This document shows, in pieces, positions 26,656 through 34,648 of a DNA stretch of 64,000 nt. Numbering within the stretch: the stretch's first letter is position 1; every line of letters begins with the position of its first letter. A program made the translations under genes and the position numbers. The stretch spans positions 137,329-201,328 of the forward strand of contig DJMJ01000041.1 in the NCBI GenBank assembly GCA_002435325.1, read 5' to 3'. This DNA is from Nitrospira sp. UBA6493 (GTDB lineage: Bacteria; Nitrospirota; Nitrospiria; Nitrospirales; Nitrospiraceae). Under the pieces are notes generated by a model that saw only the letters and a program-made list of their open reading frames with translations, was not told the DNA's origin and did not search any database.

Positions 26656-27206
26656 GGTGTGACCTTTCGCAATGCGCCGGCCAGCGCCGCCAAGGCGCTG
26701 CGCTTCTCGGCATCGGTTTCCTTCAGTTCCGCTTCCCGGACCAAGTCGATCATTCGTTTCAGCCCGACATGCGGCGGAATGACCGGCTCCACAATCCGCC
26801 ACTTGCTCCGCACCTCTTTGACACGAAACCGCACCTCCTCGGCCGTCTCTTCCGGCACGAACGCGGCAGTCTCCAGATACACCGCCCCCAGCACACGAAA
26901 GGTGACCGGAATGACGACTTCGAGTTTATTGACGACCTCCCACTGCCGGTAATCCTCTGGCACCGTCACATCCCCGATCACGACGACCCGGCCCCAGACC
27001 GGTTCCTCCCGCCAGTCAATGTAGGGCACCAGCGTCTCGAACGACATCGCATCCATGCGCGCTCCCTTCTTGTCGAGGGTCACGTAGCGCTTCACAATCG
27101 TGGTCGGCGATTGATCGAGCGCCCCGCTCTGCGCCAGCGCGGGCACAGGCCCACTCAGCAGGAGCAATAGAACGAGACATACGTACATCAGTCGCATCGC
27201 GAACAT
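26652..27206 (-). CDS. Secreted protein of unknown function
   Basis: The 184-residue product has a signal peptide (LMYVCLVLLLLLSGPVPALAQSG, cleavage likely after ALA). The mature part begins SPTTIVKRYVTLDKKGARMDAMSFETLVPYIDWREEPVWGRVVVI; the layout, with a domain that starts Val-Lys-x-Tyr and a later RFRVKEVRSKWRIVEPVIPPHVG block, resembles DUF4019/NTF2-like exported proteins, but I cannot name the family. It overlaps gph by 4 bp (ATGA), is the first gene of the run, and follows pyk after 6 bp, so it may continue the pyk transcript. Confidence 0.7.
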   Translation of the reverse strand: MFAMRLMYVCLVLLLLLSGPVPALAQSGALDQSPTTIVKRYVTLDKKGARMDAMSFETLVPYIDWREEPVWGRVVVIGDVTVPEDYRQWEVVNKLEVVIPVTFRVLGAVYLETAAFVPEETAEEVRFRVKEVRSKWRIVEPVIPPHVGLKRMIDLVREAELKETDAEKRSALAALAGALRKVTP

Positions 27207-27212
27207 CCGCTC

Positions 27213-28661
27213 CTATTGGGTCACATGCAGTTTCATGATATTCGTACCACCGGGACGGCCGGACACGGTTCCGGCCAGCAACACGATCCGATCACCTGCG
27301 ACCGCCAGCCGTTCGGCTTTGAGCCGGCGCTCGATCTCCGTCACCTGCTCATCAGAATCCGGCAGCCACTCCATCAGCCTCGGAGCCACCCCCCAATACA
27401 GAGCCATGCGGCGGCGGATCGGCTCGTGCGGCGTGAAGGCCGCAATCGGCGCCGACGGCTGATGTTTCGATAACAGCCGCGCCGTCATGCCTGACTCCGT
27501 CAAAACGGCCAGGGCAGCGGCCCCTGTGGTCGCCGCAGCGGATGCGGCGGCGGTGGACATCGCTTCTGCGATGGTTTCGGACTCTCCCGGCAACCGGTCG
27601 GCAACCGGCGCAAGACGCCGCTCCGCTTCGGCCGCCCGCACAATGCGATCCATCACGGTGACCGTCTCCACCGGAAACTGGCCCCGCGCGGTTTCGCCGG
27701 ACAGCATGACCGCATCGGTCCCGTCGAAAATCGCGTTGGCCACATCGGAGGCTTCGGCCCTGGTCGGCACCGGTTGCGTCATCATCGACTCCAGCATCTG
27801 CGTGGCCGTAATGATCACCCGGCGGCGGCGGTTGGCGTCCCGAATGATTCGCTTCTGGAGCACCGGCACTGCCTCCGGTCCCATTTCGACCCCTAAGTCT
27901 CCGCGCGCAATCATGACGCCATCGGCCGCATCCAGAATCGCGCCAAGCGACGCAATGGCTTCGGCCCGTTCGATCTTCGCAATAATCGGCTGATCGCCGC
28001 CGCACGCGCGCACGAACTCGCGCGCCGCCTCGATGTCTTCCGGTCCACGGACGAACGAAAGGGCCAGGTAATCGACCTGATGGGCGACGCCGAACCGGAT
28101 GTCCGCCCGGTCCTTCTCCGTCAATGTGGGAGCGCTCACCACGGTCCCCGGCAAATTCATGCCCTTCTGCGATGTCACCAGGCCTCCGGCAATCACCCGG
28201 CATTCGACCGTCCCGCCCGACACCGACGAGGCCAGCAGCTCGATACGGCCATCGTCGATCAAAATTCTTGCGCCGGGACGGACATCTTTGGCCAGGTGCG
28301 GATAGGTGACAGGAAGATCGATGGTTGAAGAAGGGGCCACCGTGTGCGCGCCGATCTGTCCTCCCGACCGCAGCAGCCCCCCCACAAGCCTGATTCGTTG
28401 ATTGGCTACCAGCACGACCCCGGCTTCCGGAAGCATCCCGAGACGAATACGGGGTCCCTGCAAATCTTGCAGCACGGCGATCGCCGCGTGGCGACGGTCC
28501 GCCACTGTTCGAATGGCTTCCAGCGTGGCGGCGTGGCTCTCCTGCGAGCCATGAGAAAAATTCAGGCGCGCGACATTCATGCCGGCCTCGATCAACCGAT
28601 CCAGCATGGCAGGTTCGCAACTGGCCGGGCCGATCGTACAGACGATTTTGGCTCTTCGCAT
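27213..28661 (-). CDS. pyk: Pyruvate kinase
   Basis: Glycolytic enzyme converting phosphoenolpyruvate and ADP to pyruvate and ATP. It begins MRRAKIVCTIGPAS, as usual. The catalytic region has the Lys of PIIAKIERAEA and MIARGDLGVEMG, and the metal/phosphate region VIITATQMLESMMTQPVPTRAEASDVANAIFDGTDAVMLSGETA is intact (cited in parts). The C-terminal allosteric domain is complete and ends with the GRPGGTNIMKLHVT signature, where the GTTN-like tail of family members is close. From the ATG at 28661 the protein has 482 residues. GTG at 28688 and ATG at 28682 are alternative starts. It diverges from the barnase gene. Confidence 0.95.
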   Translation of the reverse strand: MRRAKIVCTIGPASCEPAMLDRLIEAGMNVARLNFSHGSQESHAATLEAIRTVADRRHAAIAVLQDLQGPRIRLGMLPEAGVVLVANQRIRLVGGLLRSGGQIGAHTVAPSSTIDLPVTYPHLAKDVRPGARILIDDGRIELLASSVSGGTVECRVIAGGLVTSQKGMNLPGTVVSAPTLTEKDRADIRFGVAHQVDYLALSFVRGPEDIEAAREFVRACGGDQPIIAKIERAEAIASLGAILDAADGVMIARGDLGVEMGPEAVPVLQKRIIRDANRRRRVIITATQMLESMMTQPVPTRAEASDVANAIFDGTDAVMLSGETARGQFPVETVTVMDRIVRAAEAERRLAPVADRLPGESETIAEAMSTAAASAAATTGAAALAVLTESGMTARLLSKHQPSAPIAAFTPHEPIRRRMALYWGVAPRLMEWLPDSDEQVTEIERRLKAERLAVAGDRIVLLAGTVSGRPGGTNIMKLHVTQ

Positions 28662-28838
28662 GGCAACGGTCACGCGTGACATACTCACAGTAAGTTGGAG
28701 TCGGATCTATTCGGATAGTTGTGCTGACTGGGTCGATGCCTCACATGCGCACTCTACTCGCGTATCCATATCGGAAGACATTCTAACCCAGGCATTGAAT
28801 GACCGCAAAGGACTTGCCTCAAACCGAATCTGGCGCGT

Positions 28839-28867
28839 TTGACCAGCCTCGATCTGCATGGTACGGT
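28839..28867 (+). promoter_or_regulatory. Predicted promoter of the barnase/barstar operon
   Basis: TTGACC (28839-28844), 17-bp spacer and TACGGT (28862-28867). The ATG at 28902 would give a leader of about 28 bases. The -10 is weak (3 of 6 bases). Confidence 0.4.
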
Positions 28868-28901
28868 CACTCACTCGTTTCAAAACCAGGACCTGCTCAC
28901 C

Positions 28902-29345
28902 ATGCGCTGGAATCGAGGCCTTTACCTTGCTGCAAATCCGCTCCTCGCCTGCGTGTTTCTCGGGCTGGTCGCCCTGGCTTCATGGGCACCGGGTTCCCTT
29001 GCCGGGTTACTCACTCCGGAACAGAGCCTTCAGCCCCAGCAGGAAGACAGGCCCTACAGCTCCCATACCTTAGACGCGCCCCAAAAGGCGCACGACCTGC
29101 TCAAACTTTTACAAGGTCGAAACGGCGTGCCCTTACCCGGCTATGTCGGAGGCCGGGACTTCAACAATCGAGAACGACGGCTGCCTCCAGGCCGGTACCG
29201 CGAATACGACATGAACCCGAGGATCCGAGGCCGTGCGCGGGATGCGGAACGAATCGTGATTGAGCAACGCACCGGCAAAGCCTACTATACCGGCGACCAT
29301 TATCGAACATTTATACCGCTCAATCAGAATACAGAAAGCCCATGA
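28902..29345 (+). CDS. Secreted guanyl-specific ribonuclease (barnase/RNase N1-like)
   Basis: Ribonuclease of the microbial N1/barnase family, 147 residues from the ATG at 28902. It has a signal peptide with a hydrophobic NPLLACVFLGLVALASWAPG region. The catalytic domain is near-complete: GYVGGRDFNNRERRLPPGRY, then Glu101 in YREYDMNP, Arg117 in AERIVIE and His133 in GDHYRTFIPL. These correspond to barnase Glu73, Arg87 and His102 by order and spacing. The next gene encodes barstar, overlapping by ATGA (29342-29345), which confirms the assignment. It would be toxic inside the cell if not exported or inhibited. A TTG at 28839 would extend it but is inside the predicted -35 box. Confidence 0.85.
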   Translation: MRWNRGLYLAANPLLACVFLGLVALASWAPGSLAGLLTPEQSLQPQQEDRPYSSHTLDAPQKAHDLLKLLQGRNGVPLPGYVGGRDFNNRERRLPPGRYREYDMNPRIRGRARDAERIVIEQRTGKAYYTGDHYRTFIPLNQNTESP

Positions 29346-29878
29346 CACAACCCCACACGCTGGCCGGCTATCTTCAAACTCCCAAGGCCCCCTGGTCATC
29401 GCTGCTCGTGGTGCCGGCAGGAACCACTGCGGCCGGACTGGTCAAGGCCCCGGCCGGATTCGCGCTCCGCGTCATCAACGGCAAGAAATGCGCGACAGCG
29501 TCGGGCGTTTTCAAAGAATTTGCGCGCGCCTTAGGATTTCCCGACTACTTCGGTCATAACTGGGATGCAATGGAAGAATGCCTCGCCGATTTGGAATGGC
29601 TGCCGGCTAAAGGCTATGTGCTGCTCATCACAGACGCACAGGCCGTGATTCCCGACGACGAAGAGGAATACGAGACCCTCTTGGAGATTTTGAGCGACGC
29701 CGGCGAGGCATGGAGCACAGGACAAGCGGGAGGGGGAACACGAGGGATTCCGTTTCATGCCCTGTTTGCGGTATCGGAACAGGAACGGCGGAAACGCAAA
29801 CATTGGGATCTTGAAACAGCACCGGCAGGGGACATACCAGCTCCGACGAAGAAACCGCTGCGAAAAAAATCCTCCTAA
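29342..29878 (+). CDS. Barstar-family ribonuclease inhibitor
   Basis: Cytoplasmic inhibitor that should bind the RNase encoded just upstream. The barstar core is FAALRVINGKKCATASGVFKEFARALGFPDYFGHNWDAMEECLADLEWLP (given in parts: INGKKC, FKEFARALGFPDYFG, NWDAMEECLADLEW), with the acidic helix 2 that blocks the active site, and the PDYFG-x-N-x-DA signature. The product (178 residues) is longer than Bacillus barstar, with extra N-terminal strands and a basic C-terminal tail of Pro/Lys (KKPLRKKSS). The start overlaps the RNase stop as ATGA, so both are made from one mRNA with translational coupling. Confidence 0.88.
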   Translation: MTQPHTLAGYLQTPKAPWSSLLVVPAGTTAAGLVKAPAGFALRVINGKKCATASGVFKEFARALGFPDYFGHNWDAMEECLADLEWLPAKGYVLLITDAQAVIPDDEEEYETLLEILSDAGEAWSTGQAGGGTRGIPFHALFAVSEQERRKRKHWDLETAPAGDIPAPTKKPLRKKSS

Positions 29879-29928
29879 GCCTGATCACTCACTTGAGAGC
29901 GACAAAAACTCCCATCGGGAATCGGCCG

Positions 29929-30189
29929 CTAGAGGCCGGCTTTACGGGAGAGATTCCGTAGACTGCTCCAGAGGCCGGAGGCAGACCGCACGACGTACCC
30001 ACTCATTTCTTTTGCCGCTGATGTATCACTCAATTGCGTGGAACGCGCAAGGCCATCCCAGCTGGCCCGCAATTGGCTCCGGTGAGCCGTACAGATACCA
30101 TGCGTTTCTCGGCGATCTTCGAAGGGCGCTTTTCCCCGCACCACTCCGGCGCGCCCTTCCTGCCTGCACCATGAACAGATCACCGTCAT
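29929..30189 (-). CDS. Small Cys-containing protein (zinc-knuckle-like)
   Basis: An 86-residue protein with a CSWC pair near the N-terminus (VICSWCRQEG), then a THGICTAHRSQL segment where Cys and His recur. The CxxC...CxxH spacing suggests one metal site. Similar short proteins with the pattern ICSWC...SHGIC..C occur in environmental bacteria, often unannotated; the role is unknown. AGGGA lies at proper distance from the ATG at 30189, while an ATG at 30195 touches it. It is convergent with the barstar gene, 50 bp between stops. Confidence 0.65.
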   Translation of the reverse strand: MTVICSWCRQEGRAGVVRGKAPFEDRRETHGICTAHRSQLRASWDGLARSTQLSDTSAAKEMSGYVVRSASGLWSSLRNLSRKAGL

Positions 30190-30425
30190 AGACATTCCCT
30201 CAATTAACCAAATCGATTAACCAAACAGATACCCGTAACAACAGCAAGAGTTGGGCCTTAACATGTGGTATTGTGAGTCTTCAGAATCTGCCAGAAATCA
30301 GCGTTCCTTGCCGATTCCGCAGAATATCCTGCTGTATCCAATCGGCTCGCACATATCTTTTGCGGCACAATTTGTCCCCACGTGAGACATTTCTCGTCTG
30401 CGGTCTCGACGCGGTTGCAACTTCC

Positions 30426-30454
30426 TTGACCAACACAAGCGAGCATGTTAGGGT
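30426..30454 (+). promoter_or_regulatory. Predicted promoter of hemL
   Basis: TTGACC (30426-30431), 17-bp spacer, TAGGGT (30449-30454). The -10 ends 11 bp before the ATG at 30466, predicting a near-leaderless mRNA. Confidence 0.5.
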
Positions 30455-30465
30455 GCGCCCCCATT

Positions 30466-31749
30466 ATGAAGACGACCCGCTCCGCGAAACTTTTTGCCGA
30501 TGCTCAGCAACTCATTCCCGGTGGAGTGAACAGCCCTGTCCGCGCCTTCCGCTCGGTTGGCGGACAGCCACGGTTCATCAAGCGCGCGAAAGGCGCGAAA
30601 CTCTATGACGTCGACGGCAATACCTATCTCGACTATGTGCTGTCGTGGGGGCCGATGATTCTGGGCCATGCGGCGCCGGCCATTATCCGCGCCATCAAGA
30701 AGGCCGCCGACAACGGCACCAGCTACGGCGCACCGACGGAATTGGAAGTCACGCTGGCCCGCATGATCCGCAACGCTTTCCCGTCGATGGAGAAGGTCCG
30801 CCTGGTCAGTTCCGGCACCGAAGCGGTGATGAGTGCCATTCGTGTGGCCCGCGGCTTCACGAAGCGGGACAACATCTTGAAATTCGAAGGGTGCTATCAC
30901 GGACACAGCGACTACCTGTTGGCCAAGGCCGGATCAGGCCTCGCCACGCTGGGCATCCCCGACTCACTCGGCGTTCCCGCGGACTTCGCCAAACACACCC
31001 TCACCGTACCCTACAATGATATCGATGCCGTACGACGCATCATCGCCGAGCAGGGCAAGACCCTGGCCTGTATCATCCTGGAACCGATTGCCGGCAACAT
31101 GGGCGTAGTGCCGCCCGCACCGGAATTTTTGTCCGCACTACGCAAGCTGACGTCGGAGAATGACATCCTGCTCGTGTTCGACGAAGTGATTTCAGGATTC
31201 CGCGTGGGATACGGAGGCGCGCAAGGGCTCTACGGCATCAAGCCGGATCTCACCGTGCTGGGGAAAATCATCGGCGGGGGCTTGCCGGTCGGCGCGTACG
31301 GCGGACGAAAAGAGATTATGGATTTGATCGCCCCGTCAGGACCGGTCTACCAGGCTGGCACACTCTCAGGCAATCCGCTGGCAGTATCCGCAGGCATTGA
31401 AACCCTCAAGCAGTTGAAGAAAAAGAGTGTCTATAAAAAACTCGAGACCCAATCGGCCACGCTGGCCAAGGGCATCGGGGAAGCGGCGAAGAAAGCCGGC
31501 ATTCCGCTCACCCAAACGCGCGTAGGGTCCATGCTTACCTCGTTTTTCCTCTCAGGCCCGGTGACTGATTGGAATACCGTGAAGCAAGCCGACACCAAGC
31601 GCTACGGCCAGTTCTTTCATAAGATGCTGGAGCAGGGCATCTACCTGGCTCCGTCACAATTCGAAGCCGCGTTTCTCTCCACCGCCCATACGTCTCAGGA
31701 TATCGAGAAGACGATCCGCGCCGCCCACGCTGCGTTCAAAAGCCTGTAA
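30466..31749 (+). CDS. hemL: Glutamate-1-semialdehyde 2,1-aminomutase
   Basis: PLP enzyme of the C5 route to 5-aminolevulinate and thus haem. The 427-residue product starts MKTTRSAKLFADAQQLIPGGVNSPVRAF, with the family-specific PGGVNSPVRAF block. PLP-binding features include VRLVSSGTEAVMSAIR, GCYHGHSDYLL, the Asp of LVFDEVISGFR and the catalytic Lys in LTVLGKIIGGGLPVGAYGG. The end YLAPSQFEAAFLSTAHT is also typical. The in-frame ATG at 30445 lies inside the predicted promoter, so 30466 is used. A 270-bp gap upstream holds the promoter and nothing else recognised. Confidence 0.97.
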   Translation: MKTTRSAKLFADAQQLIPGGVNSPVRAFRSVGGQPRFIKRAKGAKLYDVDGNTYLDYVLSWGPMILGHAAPAIIRAIKKAADNGTSYGAPTELEVTLARMIRNAFPSMEKVRLVSSGTEAVMSAIRVARGFTKRDNILKFEGCYHGHSDYLLAKAGSGLATLGIPDSLGVPADFAKHTLTVPYNDIDAVRRIIAEQGKTLACIILEPIAGNMGVVPPAPEFLSALRKLTSENDILLVFDEVISGFRVGYGGAQGLYGIKPDLTVLGKIIGGGLPVGAYGGRKEIMDLIAPSGPVYQAGTLSGNPLAVSAGIETLKQLKKKSVYKKLETQSATLAKGIGEAAKKAGIPLTQTRVGSMLTSFFLSGPVTDWNTVKQADTKRYGQFFHKMLEQGIYLAPSQFEAAFLSTAHTSQDIEKTIRAAHAAFKSL

Positions 31750-31806
31750 ACTCGACCGTTACTCGTATCTCGCCAGATACAAAAGAGCAGCCATTTCGAT
31801 ACAACA

Positions 31807-31849
31807 ACGGCCTTGCGGGTTGATCAAAACGATCGTCCAGCAAGGCCGT
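31807..31849. terminator. Hairpin between convergent hemL and small-protein genes
   Basis: Perfect 10-bp inverted repeat ACGGCCTTGC / GCAAGGCCGT (31807-31816 and 31840-31849) with a 23-base loop that contains a smaller GATC repeat. It lies 57 bp after hemL. No T run follows, so its role as a bidirectional terminator is inference. Confidence 0.5.
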
Positions 31850-31935
31850 AGCTGCATTCAACCAGAGCGTCCTTTAAGTCAGTTCAACCCGGAACGCCGC
31901 GAGCAAGACGCTGACGTGCTGTTTTGAACAGCGTT

Positions 31936-32166
31936 CTATTCGTCGTCCTCGTCGTCCATATCCAACGCTTCCTGCCGCTTTTGCTCCTCCATCGCATTAT
32001 GGAGCAACATGCGGATAAACATCGAATAGAGCGAGCCTTTTTCAAGCGTGCCGCCAGGCGGAATCGCAATCTTCCCTTCCTTGATCATCTTATCCATCCA
32101 TACCTTCTGATCCGGGGCGATCAGAATCGGGACTTCCACCAAACCGACTCGTCCAAACATTTCCAT
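31936..32166 (-). CDS. Small acidic-tailed protein of unknown function
   Basis: A 76-residue protein with a strong Shine-Dalgarno sequence (GGAGGGAT) before the ATG. It reads as one compact alpha/beta part (VPILIAPDQKVWMDKMIKEGKIAIPPGGTLEKGS, given as VPILIAPDQKVW and MIKEGKIAIPPGGT) followed by a helix and a highly acidic end (DMDDEDDE). The family is not recognised. It is convergent with hemL, and its upstream side carries a degenerate repeat (32192-32225). Confidence 0.7.
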   Translation of the reverse strand: MEMFGRVGLVEVPILIAPDQKVWMDKMIKEGKIAIPPGGTLEKGSLYSMFIRMLLHNAMEEQKRQEALDMDDEDDE

Positions 32167-32191
32167 AATCTATCCCTCCGCGACCCTGTCG

Positions 32192-32225
32192 CTTATGAGC
32201 TATCAGCCATGACCTATCGGCTCTG
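32192..32225. repeat. Degenerate repeat upstream of the small acidic-tailed gene
   Basis: The words gagctatc, cagccatg and acctatcgg recur with changes, 25 bp before the start codon at 32166. Same style as other junction repeats in the window. Confidence 0.35.
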
Positions 32226-32401
32226 AAAATGCCACGCCGTTTTCCCCGTTGTCAACCAAACCGCTCCTGGCACGAGGTGTGCGAATGCGATGCGGTCATG
32301 CAACACCACACCGTCCCCCTTCTGGCCTGCCTGCTCCTCTGCCTGAACGGCATGACTCCGGCAATGGTCGCTCAGGCCACGAAGCTCTCCGCTTCCAATA
32401 G

Positions 32402-32881
32402 GGATCGACCGTTCCGCAAAATTGCGAGCTGTGTTGGAGTCCATCGGCAGGTGACTCCAATCGGCTGCCCTCAACCTTACAACCCTATCGCCCCCATCAC
32501 CCGCGAAGCAGCCGCCCCCACCGCCGACCCTCAGGCCGGTACAAAATTACACCCTATCAGAAACAGATTCAGCCCTCCGCACTCCGCCGCCTGCTTAGAC
32601 CGAGGCTTCCGTACAACCAACCAATCTCGGCAGTCGACGGCGACACCTTGCGGATGGGCTCCGAACGCATCCGGCTCAGAGGCATCGACACGCCGGAACT
32701 ATCCGAGCCAGGCGGTCAGGAGGCAAAACAGCGCCTCGAACAACTGCTGCATGACGGACCCATCCGCGTCGTGCCTTACGGACAAGATGTCTACGGCCGC
32801 ACCGTCGCCGACGTCTTCGTGAACGGGAGAAATGTGTCGGAGGTGCTGAAGCAGGAAGGGTTCGCAAAGCCGCAGTCCTAA
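32402..32881 (+). pseudogene. Thermonuclease (SNase-like) gene with unresolved 5' end
   Basis: The reading frame that ends at 32881 holds an SNase-like domain: AVDGDTLRMG, IRLRGIDTPELSEPG with the Arg/Asp/Glu active-site set, and VPYGQDVYGRTVADVFVNG with the second Arg. The frame is open from base 32402 and has no ATG, GTG or TTG before 32648, where a TTG would cut off the DGDT motif. In another frame a good signal peptide (HTVPLLACLLLCLNG, start at 32298) stops relating to the domain. A frameshift between about 32400 and 32600 in an exported nuclease gene is the simplest reading. An ATT start near 32546 or a non-standard start cannot be excluded. Confidence 0.6.
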
Positions 32882-33109
32882 TTGACCTCATCCACACGAG
32901 AAATCACTTGGAGTCACGCCTCAATCCTGGCAGGATGCCGCAAACGTCTTATCCAACCTCTTAAGACTCATGACTACTGTTACGGGAGCAGATCCTAATG
33001 AGCAAACATTGTCATGACATCGGAATGCCGTGGCCATTTACCGGTGCAAAGAACACAGCAACGGCTTCGTATCGTCATGCCATCTTACGCATCACTCATG
33101 AGGAAGACA

Positions 33110-33499
33110 ATGGCGGATGGCTGCATGCCGCGTAACGATATCGAAGACCGCGTGCGTGAGGCTCGAATTCTTGCTCTTGTACGTGGCATTCACTCAACCG
33201 TCTACATCGTGATGGTCGCTTCGATCTTTTTCCTGCTCTACGCAGGCGTGACGGGATACGTCGGCCTCTGGCTCTGGGTTGCGTTAGGTCTCCTTGCTAT
33301 TGAGGCGGCAGTCTTTGCCGTCAACGGGATAAAGTGTCCGTTGACGGCGTTGGCCGTCCGCTATGGGGCTGTGACTGGCTACGCCTTCAACACGATGCTA
33401 ACTGAACGCACGATACGGTTCACGTTCAAGTTTTTCAGCTTTCTGATGGTGCTTGGTCTGGTACTGTTGGCGCTACGCTGGGCCGGTGTCCTCAAATGA
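33110..33499 (+). CDS. Small inner-membrane protein of unknown function
   Basis: About 129 residues from the ATG at 33110, with three predicted transmembrane helices (ILALVRGIHSTVYIVMVASIFFLLYAG, given in parts; LWLWVALGLLAIEAAVFAV; FFSFLMVLGLVLLALRWAG). An ICPLTALAVRYGAVTGY-like loop (KCPLTALAVRYG) between helices two and three recurs in small DUF-type membrane proteins. AGGAAG lies just before this ATG; a start at 33014 or 33125 is also possible. No link to the TIR gene 165 bp downstream is shown, though it is on the same strand. Confidence 0.55.
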   Translation: MADGCMPRNDIEDRVREARILALVRGIHSTVYIVMVASIFFLLYAGVTGYVGLWLWVALGLLAIEAAVFAVNGIKCPLTALAVRYGAVTGYAFNTMLTERTIRFTFKFFSFLMVLGLVLLALRWAGVLK

Positions 33500-33664
33500 C
33501 TGTTACCAATCCGTCACTCGTAGGAGCCGGAGCAGCTCACTGCGCATGAAAATGGGTCAGGAGTCTTTCCTATCCCCGAAAAGGCAAAGAGGGAACATTA
33601 CAAGTTAAGATTCCCTAAATGTACATTGTGTTTGGCAATGCTCATAAATTGATGGGACTACTCT

Positions 33665-34648
33665 ATGAACGCATTCATCAGTTGGTCCGGAAGCCGCGAA
33701 TTGCTAATCGCCAAGGCCGTCAAGAAGTGGCTGTCGGCTGTCGTGCCGGAGATCGAATCCTTTGTCAGCCCCGACTTGCAGAAAGGCAAGCCCTGGTTTG
33801 CCGAGCTGGCGAAGGAACTCAAGGACGCGGATATGGGATTCATGTGCCTGGCTCCGCCTCGCGTGGCGAGCGACTGGCAGTTAGTCGAGGCGGGCGCGAT
33901 CTGGAAAGCGGCCGGAAGCGGGGGGCTGTTCCCGATCTGCTTCCACATCAGGGAGAAGGATGTCCCTGAACCTTTGCGCGCGTTTCAGATGACGCACTTC
34001 AACCAAGAGGATTTCCGGCGCCTGGCCAAGAGCGTGACGAGCCTCTGCCGAACACCCGGCTGGACAACGCCGCGCGAACGAGCCTTCCAGAAGAGCTGGC
34101 TCCAGCTGAAAAAGGGTGTCGACTCGGCCTTGCGTCAGCCGGACGACGGCGTGCATACGACGCGAGGGTTCATCCATGCCGTGGCCGGTGGCTGGTGGGA
34201 ACGCGTATGGTCGGAACAAGACACGACGAAATTGAGCTGGATGTGGTTCGAGCCATCCGCCGATGGAGCCAGTCAGACGATTACCGGGCATGGCTTCAAC
34301 AAGAAGGGCTCATTTGCTTCCCAGTGGGAAACCATCCTCGTCTCCGTCCAGGCGCACCTGCCTGAGCCGATCCTGGAATATTATTGGGAAGGCCGGCATA
34401 CCCATGAGCCCAATCTACTGTTCGGAGGAAAATGCTCGATCCAATTCAGCATCTCGGCAAACGGGACCATCGATGAGGGAAGCGGGGAGTTCAAAGATGT
34501 GTGTATGAACGAGGCGCGGCTACCCACAACCAAGCTGGTCGCGCTCCAGCGGGCGACTCCGGAAGAAATCGCGATCATGACCGGCAAGAACATAACTATG
34601 CGAGCGCGGCGCACCCTCGCTGACAAGAAATTGAAAGGCTGGCTCTAG
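33665..34648 (+). CDS. TIR-domain protein with C-terminal beta-rich domain
   Basis: A 327-residue protein with a bacterial TIR domain at residues 1-150: FISWSGSRELLIAKAVKKWL, a DMGFMCLAPPRVASDWQLVEAGA block and a FPICFHIREKDVP strand. In this TIR type the catalytic Glu for NAD hydrolysis sits in the W-x-x-x-E motif, here Trp71 and Glu75. The C-terminal part (about 160-327) is beta-rich, with WWERVWSEQD, EYYWEGRHTHEPNLLFGG and LVALQRATPEE, and resembles a single barrel; I cannot name it. Bacterial TIR proteins are often anti-phage effectors, but no partner (sensor or nucleotidyltransferase) is adjacent. A TAAATT hexamer (33645-33650) is a possible -10. Confidence 0.8.
   Translation: MNAFISWSGSRELLIAKAVKKWLSAVVPEIESFVSPDLQKGKPWFAELAKELKDADMGFMCLAPPRVASDWQLVEAGAIWKAAGSGGLFPICFHIREKDVPEPLRAFQMTHFNQEDFRRLAKSVTSLCRTPGWTTPRERAFQKSWLQLKKGVDSALRQPDDGVHTTRGFIHAVAGGWWERVWSEQDTTKLSWMWFEPSADGASQTITGHGFNKKGSFASQWETILVSVQAHLPEPILEYYWEGRHTHEPNLLFGGKCSIQFSISANGTIDEGSGEFKDVCMNEARLPTTKLVALQRATPEEIAIMTGKNITMRARRTLADKKLKGWL

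Noticed and set aside
27352..28620. Second minus-strand frame of 422 codons inside pyk
   Set aside because: Same-strand out-of-frame shadow of pyruvate kinase; Arg/Gly-rich with no domain.
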